Numbered from the stretch's first letter, positions 1 through 8,540 are shown. The stretch is DNA of 64,000 nucleotides from Pedobacter cryoconitis (GCF_003259615.1 NZ_QLLR01000008.1:90628-154627); one strand, 5' to 3'. The notes: generated by a model from the sequence alone, not told the origin. Numbers and translations are program-made.

Positions 1-1
1 T

Positions 2-541
2 ATGGAAGGATTAGAGCAGCCATGTGATATTCTTGTTCCTGCTGCATTGGAAAATCAAATTACTGCAGAAAACATCAGAAACATCAAAGCGAAAATTATC
101 GCTGAAGGTGCAAACGGACCATGTACTCCTGAAGCTGAAGAAATCTTCACTGAAATGGGTGGTATTATCATTCCTGACATGTACTGTAATGCAGGTGGTG
201 TAACTGTTTCTTACTTTGAGTGGTTGAAAAACCTTTCTCACGTAGCTTTTGGCCGTATGGAAAAACGTTATGCTGAAAACTCAAATGCTAACTTAATCAA
301 TACACTGGAAAGCTTAACAGGTCAGAGTATTCCTGCTGAACACCGTTTAATGATTGTTAAAGGTGCTTCTGAATTAGAATTAGTAAATTCAGGATTAGAA
401 GATACAATGATCCACTCTTACCATGAAATCAGAGAGACTCTTTTAACTAAACCCGGTATCCAGACTTTAAGAACTGCTGCTTTTGTTGGTTCAATCGACA
501 AAATCGCTGTTTCTTACATGAACTTAGGTATCTGGCCATAA
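2..541 (+). CDS. gdhA: NAD(P)-dependent glutamate dehydrogenase, C-terminal part (5' end outside window)
   Basis: This is the C-terminal ~179 residues of a Glu/Leu/Phe/Val dehydrogenase; the N-terminal substrate-binding half lies off the left edge. Visible landmarks are ILVPAALENQIT, AEGANGPCTPEA and IPDMYCNAGGVTVSYFEW, which belong to the Rossmann NAD(P)-binding domain and the closing C-terminal helices of this family. The enzyme interconverts glutamate and 2-oxoglutarate plus ammonia in the cytoplasm. The first Met seen is probably internal. A strong intrinsic terminator lies 20 bases after the stop. Glutamate dehydrogenase is preferred over other family members because of the AEGANGP motif, but cofactor preference cannot be read from this fragment. 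Confidence 0.9.
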   Translation: MEGLEQPCDILVPAALENQITAENIRNIKAKIIAEGANGPCTPEAEEIFTEMGGIIIPDMYCNAGGVTVSYFEWLKNLSHVAFGRMEKRYAENSNANLINTLESLTGQSIPAEHRLMIVKGASELELVNSGLEDTMIHSYHEIRETLLTKPGIQTLRTAAFVGSIDKIAVSYMNLGIWP

Positions 542-561
542 GCCTCAGCTAAATATATCAG

Positions 562-595
562 ATCCGCAACGTGTAAAACGTTGCGGATTTTTTTT
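562..595 (+). terminator. Intrinsic terminator of gdhA
   Basis: A perfect 10-bp stem (562-571 with 579-588), a 7-base loop and a run of eight T residues follow the glutamate dehydrogenase stop codon. Confidence 0.9.
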
Positions 596-682
596 GCAGC
601 TTATATGACATTCTGATTAAAATCTACGCTGCCGGCTTTTCGTATATTGGTCTGGAGGAATGATTCCTATAATCATCCAGCT

Positions 683-1342
683 ATGAGAACAGCCATTTAT
701 TTAGTAATGATCAGTTTATTGTTTGTTTCCTGCTCAGACAGAAAGCAGCAAATAGCAAGCAGTAACGGGTTTGCCGTTTTACCTGTACGCAAATCAAATG
801 AGGCGGTAGCTACTTTTGCCGGAGGGTGTTTCTGGGCAATGCAGGAGAGTATGGTTCAGCTGAAAGGTGTAAATACAGTCATTAGTGGATATGCAGGCGG
901 GAGTACTGTAAATCCCACCTACGAAGATGTTCTGAGTAAGAATACTGGTCATGCAGAATCTGTTCAGGTCTATTATAATCCGGATGTGATTTCTTACACA
1001 CAACTTCTGCATGCTTTTTTCTTCGCACATGACCCTACTGAATTAAACAGGCAGGGGCCAGATGCTGGAAATGATTACCGGTCAATTGCTTTTTACCGCA
1101 CTACTGAAGAAAGAAGGACAATTGCTAAAGTTATGGCAGAGATGGAGGCCGCAAAATACTATCCCGATAGTTTTGTTACAGAACTGGAACCATTTGAAGT
1201 CTTTTATCCCGCGGAAAGTTCACATCAGGATTATTATGAGCGTAATTTATGGGATCCTTACATCAGAAGTGTCTCAAAACCAAAAGTGATGCGTGTAAGG
1301 AAAGAACTGCCTCAATTGATTAAAAGTGAGTATCTTAAGTAG
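683..1342 (+). CDS. msrA: Peptide methionine-S-sulfoxide reductase MsrA, lipoprotein form
   Basis: MsrA reduces methionine-S-sulfoxide in oxidised proteins. The active-site motif GGCFWAMQES (Cys about residue 49) and the downstream HDPTELNRQGPDAGNDYRS block are characteristic. I chose the ATG at 683 over an earlier in-frame start at 647 because it puts a lipoprotein signal at the N terminus (hydrophobic stretch ending LLFVSC), predicting a membrane-anchored periplasmic enzyme of 219 aa. No MsrB domain is fused. The gene appears monocistronic, between the gdhA terminator and the cytochrome c maturation genes. Confidence 0.93.
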   Translation: MRTAIYLVMISLLFVSCSDRKQQIASSNGFAVLPVRKSNEAVATFAGGCFWAMQESMVQLKGVNTVISGYAGGSTVNPTYEDVLSKNTGHAESVQVYYNPDVISYTQLLHAFFFAHDPTELNRQGPDAGNDYRSIAFYRTTEERRTIAKVMAEMEAAKYYPDSFVTELEPFEVFYPAESSHQDYYERNLWDPYIRSVSKPKVMRVRKELPQLIKSEYLK

Positions 1343-1629
1343 TGATGCTCCTGCCACTCCAATAACTTTTTCTGGCATTATGTCGTTTATTTGTCAGCCA
1401 ACTATCAATATTTTGTCATCTAAAGTATTAGCCGCTGTGTAAGGGACATTAGGTACTTATATTTTTTATCTTTGTGTACTCTTTTAATGGGTTAGGAGAG
1501 GAGGCTCGTGTAAGCAAGCTATGTCCTGTTTAAATTGGCGGAGCCAGTTTATGTTTTAACCATGAAAAGGCAGCCAATATATAACGTATAGCTGCAAACA
1601 TCAATTTTGACAAAAAACGATATATTCTC
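1343..1629 (+). promoter_or_regulatory. 287-bp intergenic region with probable promoter and long leader upstream of ccmE
   Basis: No credible ORF was found here. A TATCTTTG box (1467-1474) matches the Bacteroidota -7 consensus TAnnTTTG, although I see no convincing -33 TTG at the right spacing. If it is used, transcription starts near 1480 and gives a leader of about 150 bases. That leader contains short complementary segments (GGCTC 1503-1507 with GAGCC 1541-1545; GCAGC with GCTGC around 1571-1596). No known riboswitch class is recognisable. Confidence 0.35.
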
Positions 1630-2040
1630 ATGAAAAAAAGTGCAATTATTGGCTTAATTACAATTGCTATCTGTGTTTGTTTCCTGGTCAGCTTAAATGC
1701 TGATACGAGCAATTATTCGACCTTTACAGAAGCTGCTAAAGACTCCAGAGAGTTTCACGTAATGGGCCATTGGGCGAAAGAAAAGGGAACTTATTATGAT
1801 GCCTTAAAAGATGCTAACCATTTCTCTTTCTATATGAAAGATGAAAAAGGTGATATTGAGAAAGTTATTTATAGTGGGACTAAACCACAAGACTTTGAGC
1901 GTTCTGAAAAGCTTGTATTGATCGGTAAGATGAATAATGGCACTTTCTACGCCTCTAAAATATTAATGAAGTGCCCCTCTAAATATAATAACGACCTAGT
2001 AGAGATAAAGCAGGACGGACAGGTTAAACAATACAAATAA
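1630..2040 (+). CDS. ccmE: Cytochrome c maturation heme chaperone CcmE, CxxxY variant
   Basis: CcmE carries heme covalently in the periplasm and hands it to the CcmF lyase. The 136-aa protein has an N-terminal membrane anchor (residues 4-24) followed by an OB-fold-like beta domain. Its C-terminal heme site reads KCPSKY, so Cys replaces the His of the classical HxxxY motif. CxxxY CcmE proteins are known in archaea and some bacteria, so this is a family variant and not a broken gene. It lies 5 bases upstream of the ccmF-type gene and is presumably cotranscribed with it. Confidence 0.85.
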   Translation: MKKSAIIGLITIAICVCFLVSLNADTSNYSTFTEAAKDSREFHVMGHWAKEKGTYYDALKDANHFSFYMKDEKGDIEKVIYSGTKPQDFERSEKLVLIGKMNNGTFYASKILMKCPSKYNNDLVEIKQDGQVKQYK

Positions 2041-2045
2041 TTTTA

Positions 2046-4514
2046 ATGGACATACAATTCACAGGAGAAACCCTCCTCCCCGGCAAAGTTGGGCAGTTTT
2101 TTATTGTTTTAGCGTTTGCCGCTGCACTACTTTCAACGATTTCTTATTTCTTTGCGACCCGCAACAAAGACCTTGCAGACAAATCCTGGCAACGTTTGGG
2201 AAGAATAGCATTTTTAACTAATCTATTTAGTGTAATTGGAATTGGGGTAACACTGTTTTATTTGATCCTGAATCATTATAACGAATACTATTACGTTTAT
2301 TCTCACTCTTCAAAAACACTTCCTGTATATTATATCGTTTCTGCTTTCTGGGAAGGACAGGAAGGAAGTTTCTGGCTTTGGGCATTCTGGCAAGCTATTT
2401 TAGGAACGATCCTGATCTGGAAAGCAAGAACCTGGGAAACCGGGGTGATGACAGTTGTTGCCTTTTCACAGGTGTTTTTAACTTCTATGTTATTAGGCGT
2501 TCAGATTTTTGGTGAACGTATCGGAAGTTCTCCTTTTATCCTGTTAAGAGACGCAGTTAGTTTAAAAGAAATGGCTCCGGTAGTATTTGCCGATGCTGAA
2601 AACTATAAGAATTATCTGAAGTTCATTACCGACGGAAGAGGGTTGAACCCACTTTTACAGAACTACTGGATGGTTATTCACCCGCCAACTTTGTTCCTTG
2701 GTTTTGCGAGTATGATTGTTCCTTTTGCCTATGTAATCACTGGTTTATGGCAAAAAAGATATAAAGAATGGGTAAAACCAGCTATGCCATGGGCTTTATT
2801 TGCTGTGATGGTTTTAGGTACAGGAATTATCATGGGGTCTTTCTGGGCTTATGAAGCACTTAACTTTGGTGGCTTCTGGGCATGGGACCCGGTTGAAAAT
2901 GCGTCATTGATTCCATGGTTAACCTTAATTGGTGCAGTCCATGTTATGATTGCTTTCAAAAATACCGGTCATGCTTTCTTTACTTCTATTGCCCTGGTGT
3001 TAGTGAGTTTTATCCTGGTATTGTATGCTTCTTTCTTAACAAGAAGCGGTATTCTGGGAGAAACATCAGTACACTCTTTCACAGATTTGGGGATGTTTGG
3101 TCACCTGATCCTTTACAACGTAGTGTTCCTGGCTATTCCGGTAGTCCTGATTATTCTGCGCTGGAAAGAATTGCCGATTACCAATAAAGACGAAGAAACT
3201 TATTCAAGAGAATTCTGGATGTTCATTGGTGCGCTTGTCGTAACCGTTGCCTGTATCCAGGTTATTTTCTCTACTTCGGTTCCTGTATTCAATAAAGCTT
3301 TCGGAACTAATTTTGCACCACCAATTGATGCCATTAAGTATTACAATCAATGGCAGGCTCCATTTGCGATCCTGATTACCATGATTTCTGGTTTCTCTCA
3401 ATTCTTAAAATACAAACGTACCGATACCCGTAAATTCTACAGCAGCCTGGTTGCTACGCTGATTATTGCAGTTGTGGTTACAGCAGGTTTCGTTTATGTG
3501 ACTAATGTTTATAACAACCTGATTTATATCTTGCTTTCTTTCAGTTGTATGTTTGCTATTTTATCCAATGCACGTGTGCTAACCCAGGGATTCAGTGGTA
3601 AAGGTAAATTAGTAGGAGCAGCAGTTGCGCATATCGGGTTTGCTTTATTATTAGTAGGAGCACTGGTTGCTGCGGCAACAAGTAAACCTGTTTCTATTAA
3701 TGCGACAAACTTTATTCCGGTAAAAGACTTCGAAAAAGTAGAAAAACCAGGTGAAAATATGGTACTGTACAAAAACGAACCTAAGAAAATGGGCCGTTTT
3801 ACAGTAACTTATACGAACGATACGACGATAGCTCCTAATACTTATTATACACTGAACTTTAAAGTGATTGACGAGAAAACAGGCAAGCTTAAAGAAGACT
3901 TTAACCTGAATCCACGTGTTCAGATCAATGAGAAAATGGGTTTGATTGCTTCTCCGGATACCAAACATTACCTGACTTATGATGTGTATACACATATTAC
4001 CAGTGCCCCTGATAAAAAGGATGCACATGCAGATAGCGATGCACAAAGTGATGAACAGAACTATAAAAAACCAAGAGTAGTTACCGTGAGTACAGGTGAT
4101 ACCTTACATACAAGCAGTGGTATTATCACCGTAAAAGATCTTAACTTCAAACCAACAGCGAAAAGCCTGGCTTTAGCAGAAGGCGATATTGCAGTGGGAC
4201 TTCCATTGGAAATTAACCTGAATGGTAAGATTTATAAGACTGAGCCGATTTTCTTAGTCAAAGGAAATAACACTTTCGACTTTGCACGTAATATTCCTGA
4301 ATTGGGCTTAAGGCTGAGATTCACGAAAATACTTCCTGATCAGAAAAAAGTTGAATTACAAGTATTTGAAAAACCTCAGCAATCTAAAGACTGGGTTGTA
4401 TTTAAATCTATTGAATTCCCTTTTATCAACTTATACTGGGTTGGTTTAATCGTAATGGTGATTGGATTTGTAATTTCTATCATCAGAAGACAAAAAGAGA
4501 TTAAGTCAGTTTAA
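2046..4514 (+). CDS. ccmF: Cytochrome c heme lyase, CcmF/CcsA type
   Basis: This 822-aa polytopic membrane protein is of the CcmF type. It has a tryptophan-rich WWD-like heme-handling segment (FGGFWAWDPVENASLIPW), conserved periplasmic histidines such as MVIHPPTLF, and many transmembrane helices through about residue 540. A large periplasmic domain follows (about 545-790), with a final transmembrane helix near the C terminus. It accepts heme from CcmE and attaches it to CXXCH apocytochromes. CcmA/B/C and CcmH are not in the window, so they must be encoded elsewhere. Confidence 0.9.
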   Translation: MDIQFTGETLLPGKVGQFFIVLAFAAALLSTISYFFATRNKDLADKSWQRLGRIAFLTNLFSVIGIGVTLFYLILNHYNEYYYVYSHSSKTLPVYYIVSAFWEGQEGSFWLWAFWQAILGTILIWKARTWETGVMTVVAFSQVFLTSMLLGVQIFGERIGSSPFILLRDAVSLKEMAPVVFADAENYKNYLKFITDGRGLNPLLQNYWMVIHPPTLFLGFASMIVPFAYVITGLWQKRYKEWVKPAMPWALFAVMVLGTGIIMGSFWAYEALNFGGFWAWDPVENASLIPWLTLIGAVHVMIAFKNTGHAFFTSIALVLVSFILVLYASFLTRSGILGETSVHSFTDLGMFGHLILYNVVFLAIPVVLIILRWKELPITNKDEETYSREFWMFIGALVVTVACIQVIFSTSVPVFNKAFGTNFAPPIDAIKYYNQWQAPFAILITMISGFSQFLKYKRTDTRKFYSSLVATLIIAVVVTAGFVYVTNVYNNLIYILLSFSCMFAILSNARVLTQGFSGKGKLVGAAVAHIGFALLLVGALVAAATSKPVSINATNFIPVKDFEKVEKPGENMVLYKNEPKKMGRFTVTYTNDTTIAPNTYYTLNFKVIDEKTGKLKEDFNLNPRVQINEKMGLIASPDTKHYLTYDVYTHITSAPDKKDAHADSDAQSDEQNYKKPRVVTVSTGDTLHTSSGIITVKDLNFKPTAKSLALAEGDIAVGLPLEINLNGKIYKTEPIFLVKGNNTFDFARNIPELGLRLRFTKILPDQKKVELQVFEKPQQSKDWVVFKSIEFPFINLYWVGLIVMVIGFVISIIRRQKEIKSV

Positions 4515-4553
4515 TAAAAGTATTTTTACCAGGGAAATTTAAACTGACTCTCC

Positions 4554-5318
4554 ATGAATATTGTTTGCATAGGCTCGGGAAATGTGGCTACACATCTCGC
4601 AATCGCTTTTAAAGCGATTGGAGCTGACATTGTTCAGATTTGGAGTCAGGATAGCAGAAATGCAGAAATCCTTGCCGCTTTAACCAAAGCAACACCAATC
4701 AGCAGCTGGGACGATCTGGATCGTTCTGCTGATTGTTATGTTATCGCAGTAAAGGATAGCGCAATCGCTTCAGTTGCTGCACACTTAACGGACGTAAAAG
4801 GTGTTGTTGTTCATACTTCAGGCGCTACACCAATGAGTGTATTATCTGCAGTAAAGAACGGTTATGGTGTCTTATATCCTTTGCAAACCTTCTCTAAATC
4901 GAAAGCAGTAGAAATGACCAGGGTACCCTTATGTATTGAAGCAGACCGGGAAGATACGCTGGAGAAGATCAGGATAATTGCACAGTTATTAAGCCCGAAG
5001 GTTTCCGTAGTTACCTCACAGCAGCGAAGTATTTTACACGTTGCAGCTGTTTTTGCTTCTAATTTCAGCAATCATCTTTATCAGCTGAGCAGTGAATTAT
5101 TGGCACAACACAACCTTAATTTCGATTTATTAAAACCATTAATCCTGGAGACGGCCGAAAAAGTGCAGTTCTCATCGCCAGGCGAAGCACAAACCGGTCC
5201 GGCTATACGAAACGACCAGGAAACTATAAAAAGACATCTTGATTTACTGAGCGGCACACCCGGATTGCAGAAAATCTACCAAACATTAAGTAATAGCATT
5301 AAAAAAACTGATCTATAA
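4554..5318 (+). CDS. Rossmann-fold NAD(P)-binding protein, DUF2520 family
   Basis: The 254-aa protein starts with a dinucleotide-binding signature (IVCIGSGNVATHLAIAF) and resembles the NADP oxidoreductase coenzyme F420-dependent/ketopantoate-reductase-like fold. The block HTSGATPMSVL...GVLYPLQTFSK followed by a C-terminal helical dimerisation region is typical of the DUF2520 family found across Bacteroidota. No substrate is established for this family and I do not assign one. It follows ccmF with a 39-base gap and precedes the ferredoxin cluster. Confidence 0.75.
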   Translation: MNIVCIGSGNVATHLAIAFKAIGADIVQIWSQDSRNAEILAALTKATPISSWDDLDRSADCYVIAVKDSAIASVAAHLTDVKGVVVHTSGATPMSVLSAVKNGYGVLYPLQTFSKSKAVEMTRVPLCIEADREDTLEKIRIIAQLLSPKVSVVTSQQRSILHVAAVFASNFSNHLYQLSSELLAQHNLNFDLLKPLILETAEKVQFSSPGEAQTGPAIRNDQETIKRHLDLLSGTPGLQKIYQTLSNSIKKTDL

Positions 5319-5357
5319 CAATATTGCGGTTTTTGCTGCTTATTTTTGAAAACAATT

Positions 5358-5690
5358 ATGAATATTTATCAATTAACAGTCAATTTTGAAGAAAAGGGTA
5401 AGGCACAAATTCAGTTACCAATTGCAGGTGGAGAATCAGTACTGGAAGTCTGTTTGGATAATGGAATAGATTTACAACATAACTGCGGCGGTGTTTGTGG
5501 TTGCAGTACCTGTCATGTATATGTGACTAAGGGAATGGATAACATTCAGGAAATATCTGATAAAGAAGAGGATTTCATTGACAGGGCAGTAAGTCCGAAG
5601 ATTTCTTCCAGATTAGGTTGTCAGTGTATAGTGATCAATGGAAATATCGAAGTTACTATCCCCAACCAATCAGAATTTTTAGGCCATTAA
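5358..5690 (+). CDS. fdx: 2Fe-2S ferredoxin, adrenodoxin/Isc type
   Basis: A 110-aa plant/adrenodoxin-type ferredoxin. Cluster ligands are visible as CGGVCGCSTC (three cysteines in C-x5-C-x2-C spacing) and a fourth Cys in RLGCQC near residue 95. It is an electron donor, classically for Fe-S cluster assembly. The ATG at 5358 is preferred over an in-frame TTG at 5346 because the beta-grasp fold begins at NIYQLTVNF. It is directly followed by iscX, which supports a role in Fe-S biogenesis. Confidence 0.9.
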   Translation: MNIYQLTVNFEEKGKAQIQLPIAGGESVLEVCLDNGIDLQHNCGGVCGCSTCHVYVTKGMDNIQEISDKEEDFIDRAVSPKISSRLGCQCIVINGNIEVTIPNQSEFLGH

Positions 5691-5711
5691 TAAATTATAA
5701 AACAAGAAAAC

Positions 5712-5954
5712 ATGCAGGATAAGTTTGCTTTACCTATTTACTGGCAAGACCACGAAGATATTGCCCAGGAATTATATGAAAAGTTTGGGAATGATTTTAA
5801 TGAATCTAAAATCTACAGGATCAGATTTACGGAATTGGTAGACTGGGTTCTTTCCCTGCCTAATTTCAAAGGTACAAGAGAAGAAAGCAATGAAGGTCAC
5901 CTGGAGCAAATCCAGTCTGCCTGGGTTTATGAATGGAGAGATAACCAAGACTAG
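5712..5954 (+). CDS. iscX: IscX (YfhJ) Fe-S assembly regulator
   Basis: The 80-aa acidic protein matches IscX in length and pattern: W-x-D-x-x-x-I-A-x-x-L near the N terminus, RFTELVDWVLSLPNF in the middle and an LEQIQSAWVYEW C-terminal helix. IscX binds iron and the cysteine desulfurase IscS and tunes cluster assembly. It lies 21 bases after the ferredoxin gene, and its stop codon directly abuts the kdsC start. No iscS/iscU genes are in the window. Confidence 0.88.
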   Translation: MQDKFALPIYWQDHEDIAQELYEKFGNDFNESKIYRIRFTELVDWVLSLPNFKGTREESNEGHLEQIQSAWVYEWRDNQD

Positions 5955-6482
5955 ATGTTACTGCAGAAACTTAAAGGAATTACCACATTTGTTTTTGATG
6001 TCGATGGCGTTTTAACCAATGGGGATGTTATTGCAACAGATTCCGGAGAGCTGATGCGTACTTTCAATATTAAAGACGGCTATGCTTTACAGCTGGCCGT
6101 TAAAAAAGGATACCACGTGTGTATCATTTCCGGCGGCCGTGGTCAGGCCATGGAAAAGCGCTTTGAAGGTCTGGGGATACCAGATGTATTTTTAGGCGTA
6201 TCTGATAAAGTTGAAGTCTTCAATGATTATCTGGAAATCTATAATATTAAACCCAGACAGGTACTGTATATGGGGGACGATATTCCTGATTTGAATGTAA
6301 TGAAACTTGTAGGCATCCCTACCTGTCCGGCAGATGCCTGTTCAGATATTAAAGCAGTATCGGAATATGTTTCGCCTTTTAAAGGTGGTCAGACAGCAGC
6401 AAGGGATGTCATTGAAAAAGTATTAAGAATACAGGGTAAATGGTTTGATGCCAACCCTTCGGCTGCCGATTCCAGTAAATAA
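5955..6482 (+). CDS. kdsC: KDO 8-phosphate phosphatase (HAD family, KdsC)
   Basis: A 175-aa C0-type HAD phosphatase without cap domain, as in KdsC. Motif I is FDVDGVLTNG (nucleophile Asp near residue 14), motif II lies around CIISGG, and the motif III-IV region contains LYMGDDIPDLNVM. It removes phosphate from 3-deoxy-D-manno-octulosonate 8-phosphate during lipopolysaccharide core synthesis in the cytoplasm. The start codon immediately follows the iscX stop, suggesting translational coupling. Other small HAD hydrolases are possible, but GDDIPDL is typical of KdsC. Confidence 0.88.
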   Translation: MLLQKLKGITTFVFDVDGVLTNGDVIATDSGELMRTFNIKDGYALQLAVKKGYHVCIISGGRGQAMEKRFEGLGIPDVFLGVSDKVEVFNDYLEIYNIKPRQVLYMGDDIPDLNVMKLVGIPTCPADACSDIKAVSEYVSPFKGGQTAARDVIEKVLRIQGKWFDANPSAADSSK

Positions 6483-6544
6483 GTTACAAAGCAATATTAA
6501 ACCTTCCTTTCACTTTGAACTCTATCTCTAAAAAAAGAATAGAT

Positions 6545-6946
6545 ATGAAGAAATTATTGATGATTTGCGGAATGTTATTCAGCGTAATAACTTTTGCACA
6601 TGCACAAGGCGGTAACCGTAACGGGACACCAGAAGAAAGAGCAACAAAATCTACTGCGCAGCTAACTGAGAAGTTAACCTTGAATGCTGATCAGCAGACG
6701 AAAATTCATGATATATTGCTGGATCAGAATACACAGATGAGTAAAGCGCGCGAAGATGCTGGTGACGATAGAAAAGCTATGCGTACCAAAATGATGACGC
6801 TGATGCAAAGTAACAATGATAAGATTAAAGCAGTATTAACTGACAATCAGAAGAAAGCTTATGATACTTTTCTGGAAGAAAGAAGAACTGCTATGAAAAA
6901 CAGGATGGGCGGACAAGGAAATGCTCAGCCAGCAGAGAATCAGTAA
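6545..6946 (+). CDS. Spy/CpxP-like periplasmic protein
   Basis: This 133-aa protein has a clean signal peptide (KKLLMICGMLFSVITFAHAQ) and a mature part that is charged and alpha-helical. It carries LTXXQ-like repeats (LTLNADQQTKI and LTDNQKKAYD), as in the Spy/CpxP stress chaperones and related DUF4890-type Bacteroidota proteins. I chose the ATG at 6545 over an in-frame start at 6515 because only the former gives a normal signal peptide. It likely acts in the periplasm. The exact role is unknown. Confidence 0.7.
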   Translation: MKKLLMICGMLFSVITFAHAQGGNRNGTPEERATKSTAQLTEKLTLNADQQTKIHDILLDQNTQMSKAREDAGDDRKAMRTKMMTLMQSNNDKIKAVLTDNQKKAYDTFLEERRTAMKNRMGGQGNAQPAENQ

Positions 6947-6979
6947 AGCTTAATTCTTTACTGAATTTTAAATAAGAAA

Positions 6980-7018
6980 AATAATAAAAGCGGCTTTGGG
7001 CCGCTTTTATTATTTTTG
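6980..7018 (+). terminator. Intrinsic terminator whose T-tail overlaps a promoter box for maf
   Basis: A long hairpin (AATAATAAAAGCGG paired with CCGCTTTTATTATT) follows the Spy-like gene. Its distal arm runs into TATTTTTG (7011-7018), which matches the TAnnTTTG promoter box and lies 17 bases before the maf ATG. Confidence 0.75.
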
Positions 7019-7034
7019 CCTAAAATATATTCAT

Positions 7035-7604
7035 ATGTACAAGCAAACAACTCCGCTTATTCTGGCTTCTAAATCACCCCGCAGACAAGAACTGATGCAA
7101 TTGATGGGACTTGATTTTAAGGTATTATTAAAAGATGTAGACGAGAGTTACCCTGAACACCTGTCTCCGGAAGCCATTGCCTGTTATATCTCAGAGAAGA
7201 AAGCGATGGCCTTCGTGGACGAACGCTTAACAAGCCTGGTAATTACCGCTGATACTATCGTGGCTTATAATGGTGAGATTTTAGGTAAACCAACAGACGC
7301 ATTACACGCCAAATTGATGCTTGAAAAACTATCGGGCACCAGTCACCAGGTATATACAGGGGTAAGCCTGGCTTATAAAGACAAGCTTAAAACCTTTTTC
7401 GATCAAACAGAAGTACGTTTCAGAAGCCTCAGCACAGAAGAAATAGAACATTATATCAACAAATATAGTCCACTGGATAAAGCCGGATCTTATGGCATAC
7501 AAGACTGGCTGGGTTTTATCGCAGTAGAGCGTATTGAAGGCTCTTATACCAATGTAATGGGGTTGCCAACAGAGAAACTCTACTTAGAACTCTCAAACTT
7601 CTGA
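7035..7604 (+). CDS. maf: Maf-like nucleotide pyrophosphatase
   Basis: The 189-aa protein opens with LILASKSPRRQELMQLMG, the Maf/YhdE signature, followed by ITADTIVAYNGEILGKP and a KAGSYGIQDW block. Maf proteins hydrolyse non-canonical or pyrimidine nucleoside triphosphates (dTTP/UTP in the YhdE subgroup). The start at 7035 is chosen because the fold begins just after it; upstream in-frame codons lie inside the terminator hairpin. Its 3' end overlaps the convergent ppx gene by 25 bp. Confidence 0.9.
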   Translation: MYKQTTPLILASKSPRRQELMQLMGLDFKVLLKDVDESYPEHLSPEAIACYISEKKAMAFVDERLTSLVITADTIVAYNGEILGKPTDALHAKLMLEKLSGTSHQVYTGVSLAYKDKLKTFFDQTEVRFRSLSTEEIEHYINKYSPLDKAGSYGIQDWLGFIAVERIEGSYTNVMGLPTEKLYLELSNF

Positions 7605-8509
7605 TCTGCCCAGATCTTATATAATACCCCCATTTTTAAATCATAAGTAGACAAGCTGATTGCTTTTACGCCTGTTTTGTCCAGCACATAATTGGTCAGG
7701 ATGGCGGCGATGACAATCATATCCACCCGGAGCGGGATCAGATTTGGCATTAAAGCCCGCTCTGCATGCGATGAAGCAATCAGCCTTTCAGCAAGACTGT
7801 GGTACTGAGCTATATCAAATGAAGCCGAGCTGATAGTTTTCAGGTCAACATCTTCCAGCAACATCGCTGCGAAAGTCTCAAAGGCACCAGCAGAGCCTAC
7901 CAGAACCTGTGGCTCATATTTTTGACAGGCGGCCAGTAAATCTGCCAGCTCTAAATCAAGATGAGCCTGTATCGCAGTCTGATCTTTACTGCTGATCGGA
8001 TCCGTATGAAAATAAGCCTGTAATAGCCTGGCAGCACCTATATTGTAACTCTTCTTCCACAACGGGCCATCCTGATTACAAATAATGAACTCCGTACTTC
8101 CTCCGCCAATGTCCATAATCAGCGATTGCTGTTGAATAACGCCTGTTGCTTTTACACCATTAAAAATATACGCAGCCTCATCCTCACCGCTAATCACTTC
8201 AATAGCTATTCCTGCTATTTTAAGCGCAGCGATCACGAAATCCTTTCCATTTCCAGCACTTCGCACCGCAGATGTTGCAGTTGCCCGCACAATAGTAACC
8301 TGCTGTGCATCTATTTCTTTTTTAAACCCCCTTAGCGCCTCTATCCCGCGCTCAAAAGCTTCAGGGATAATCAAGTTCTCATTGATCCTGCCCTGGCCTA
8401 ATTGTACAGGTAAATTAGTTTTGTAAACGACCTCCACACCTAAAGGCGTAAGATCTGCTATAATTAAGTGAAAAGTGTTCGTACCTAAATCAATAACCGC
8501 TGCTTTCAT
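7580..8509 (-). CDS. ppx: Ppx/GppA family exopolyphosphatase / pppGpp phosphohydrolase
   Basis: A 309-aa short-form member of the ASKHA-fold Ppx/GppA family. N-terminal AAVIDLGTNTFHLIIAD is the phosphate-1 loop, and LIMDIGGGSTEFI is the second nucleotide/phosphate motif. It lacks the C-terminal HD-like extension of E. coli Ppx. It degrades polyphosphate or pppGpp; the family motif does not separate the two. Its 3' end overlaps maf by 25 bp tail-to-tail. Confidence 0.85.
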   Translation of the reverse strand: MKAAVIDLGTNTFHLIIADLTPLGVEVVYKTNLPVQLGQGRINENLIIPEAFERGIEALRGFKKEIDAQQVTIVRATATSAVRSAGNGKDFVIAALKIAGIAIEVISGEDEAAYIFNGVKATGVIQQQSLIMDIGGGSTEFIICNQDGPLWKKSYNIGAARLLQAYFHTDPISSKDQTAIQAHLDLELADLLAACQKYEPQVLVGSAGAFETFAAMLLEDVDLKTISSASFDIAQYHSLAERLIASSHAERALMPNLIPLRVDMIVIAAILTNYVLDKTGVKAISLSTYDLKMGVLYKIWADQKFESSK

Positions 8510-8540
8510 CCGTCCCGTTAATATTGTCTAACTGTAATTT

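Noticed and set aside
1499..1525. Sequence similarity between the ccmE leader and the 57,805-57,830 hairpin (GAGGCTCG...AGCTATG)
   Set aside because: Only about 15 matching bases in split blocks; likely chance, and no shared structure could be shown.
7580..7604. 25-bp tail-to-tail overlap of maf and ppx (and 26 bp for the NlpC/P60 and WD40 genes)
   Set aside because: Short convergent overlaps are common in compact genomes and both pairs of proteins end normally.
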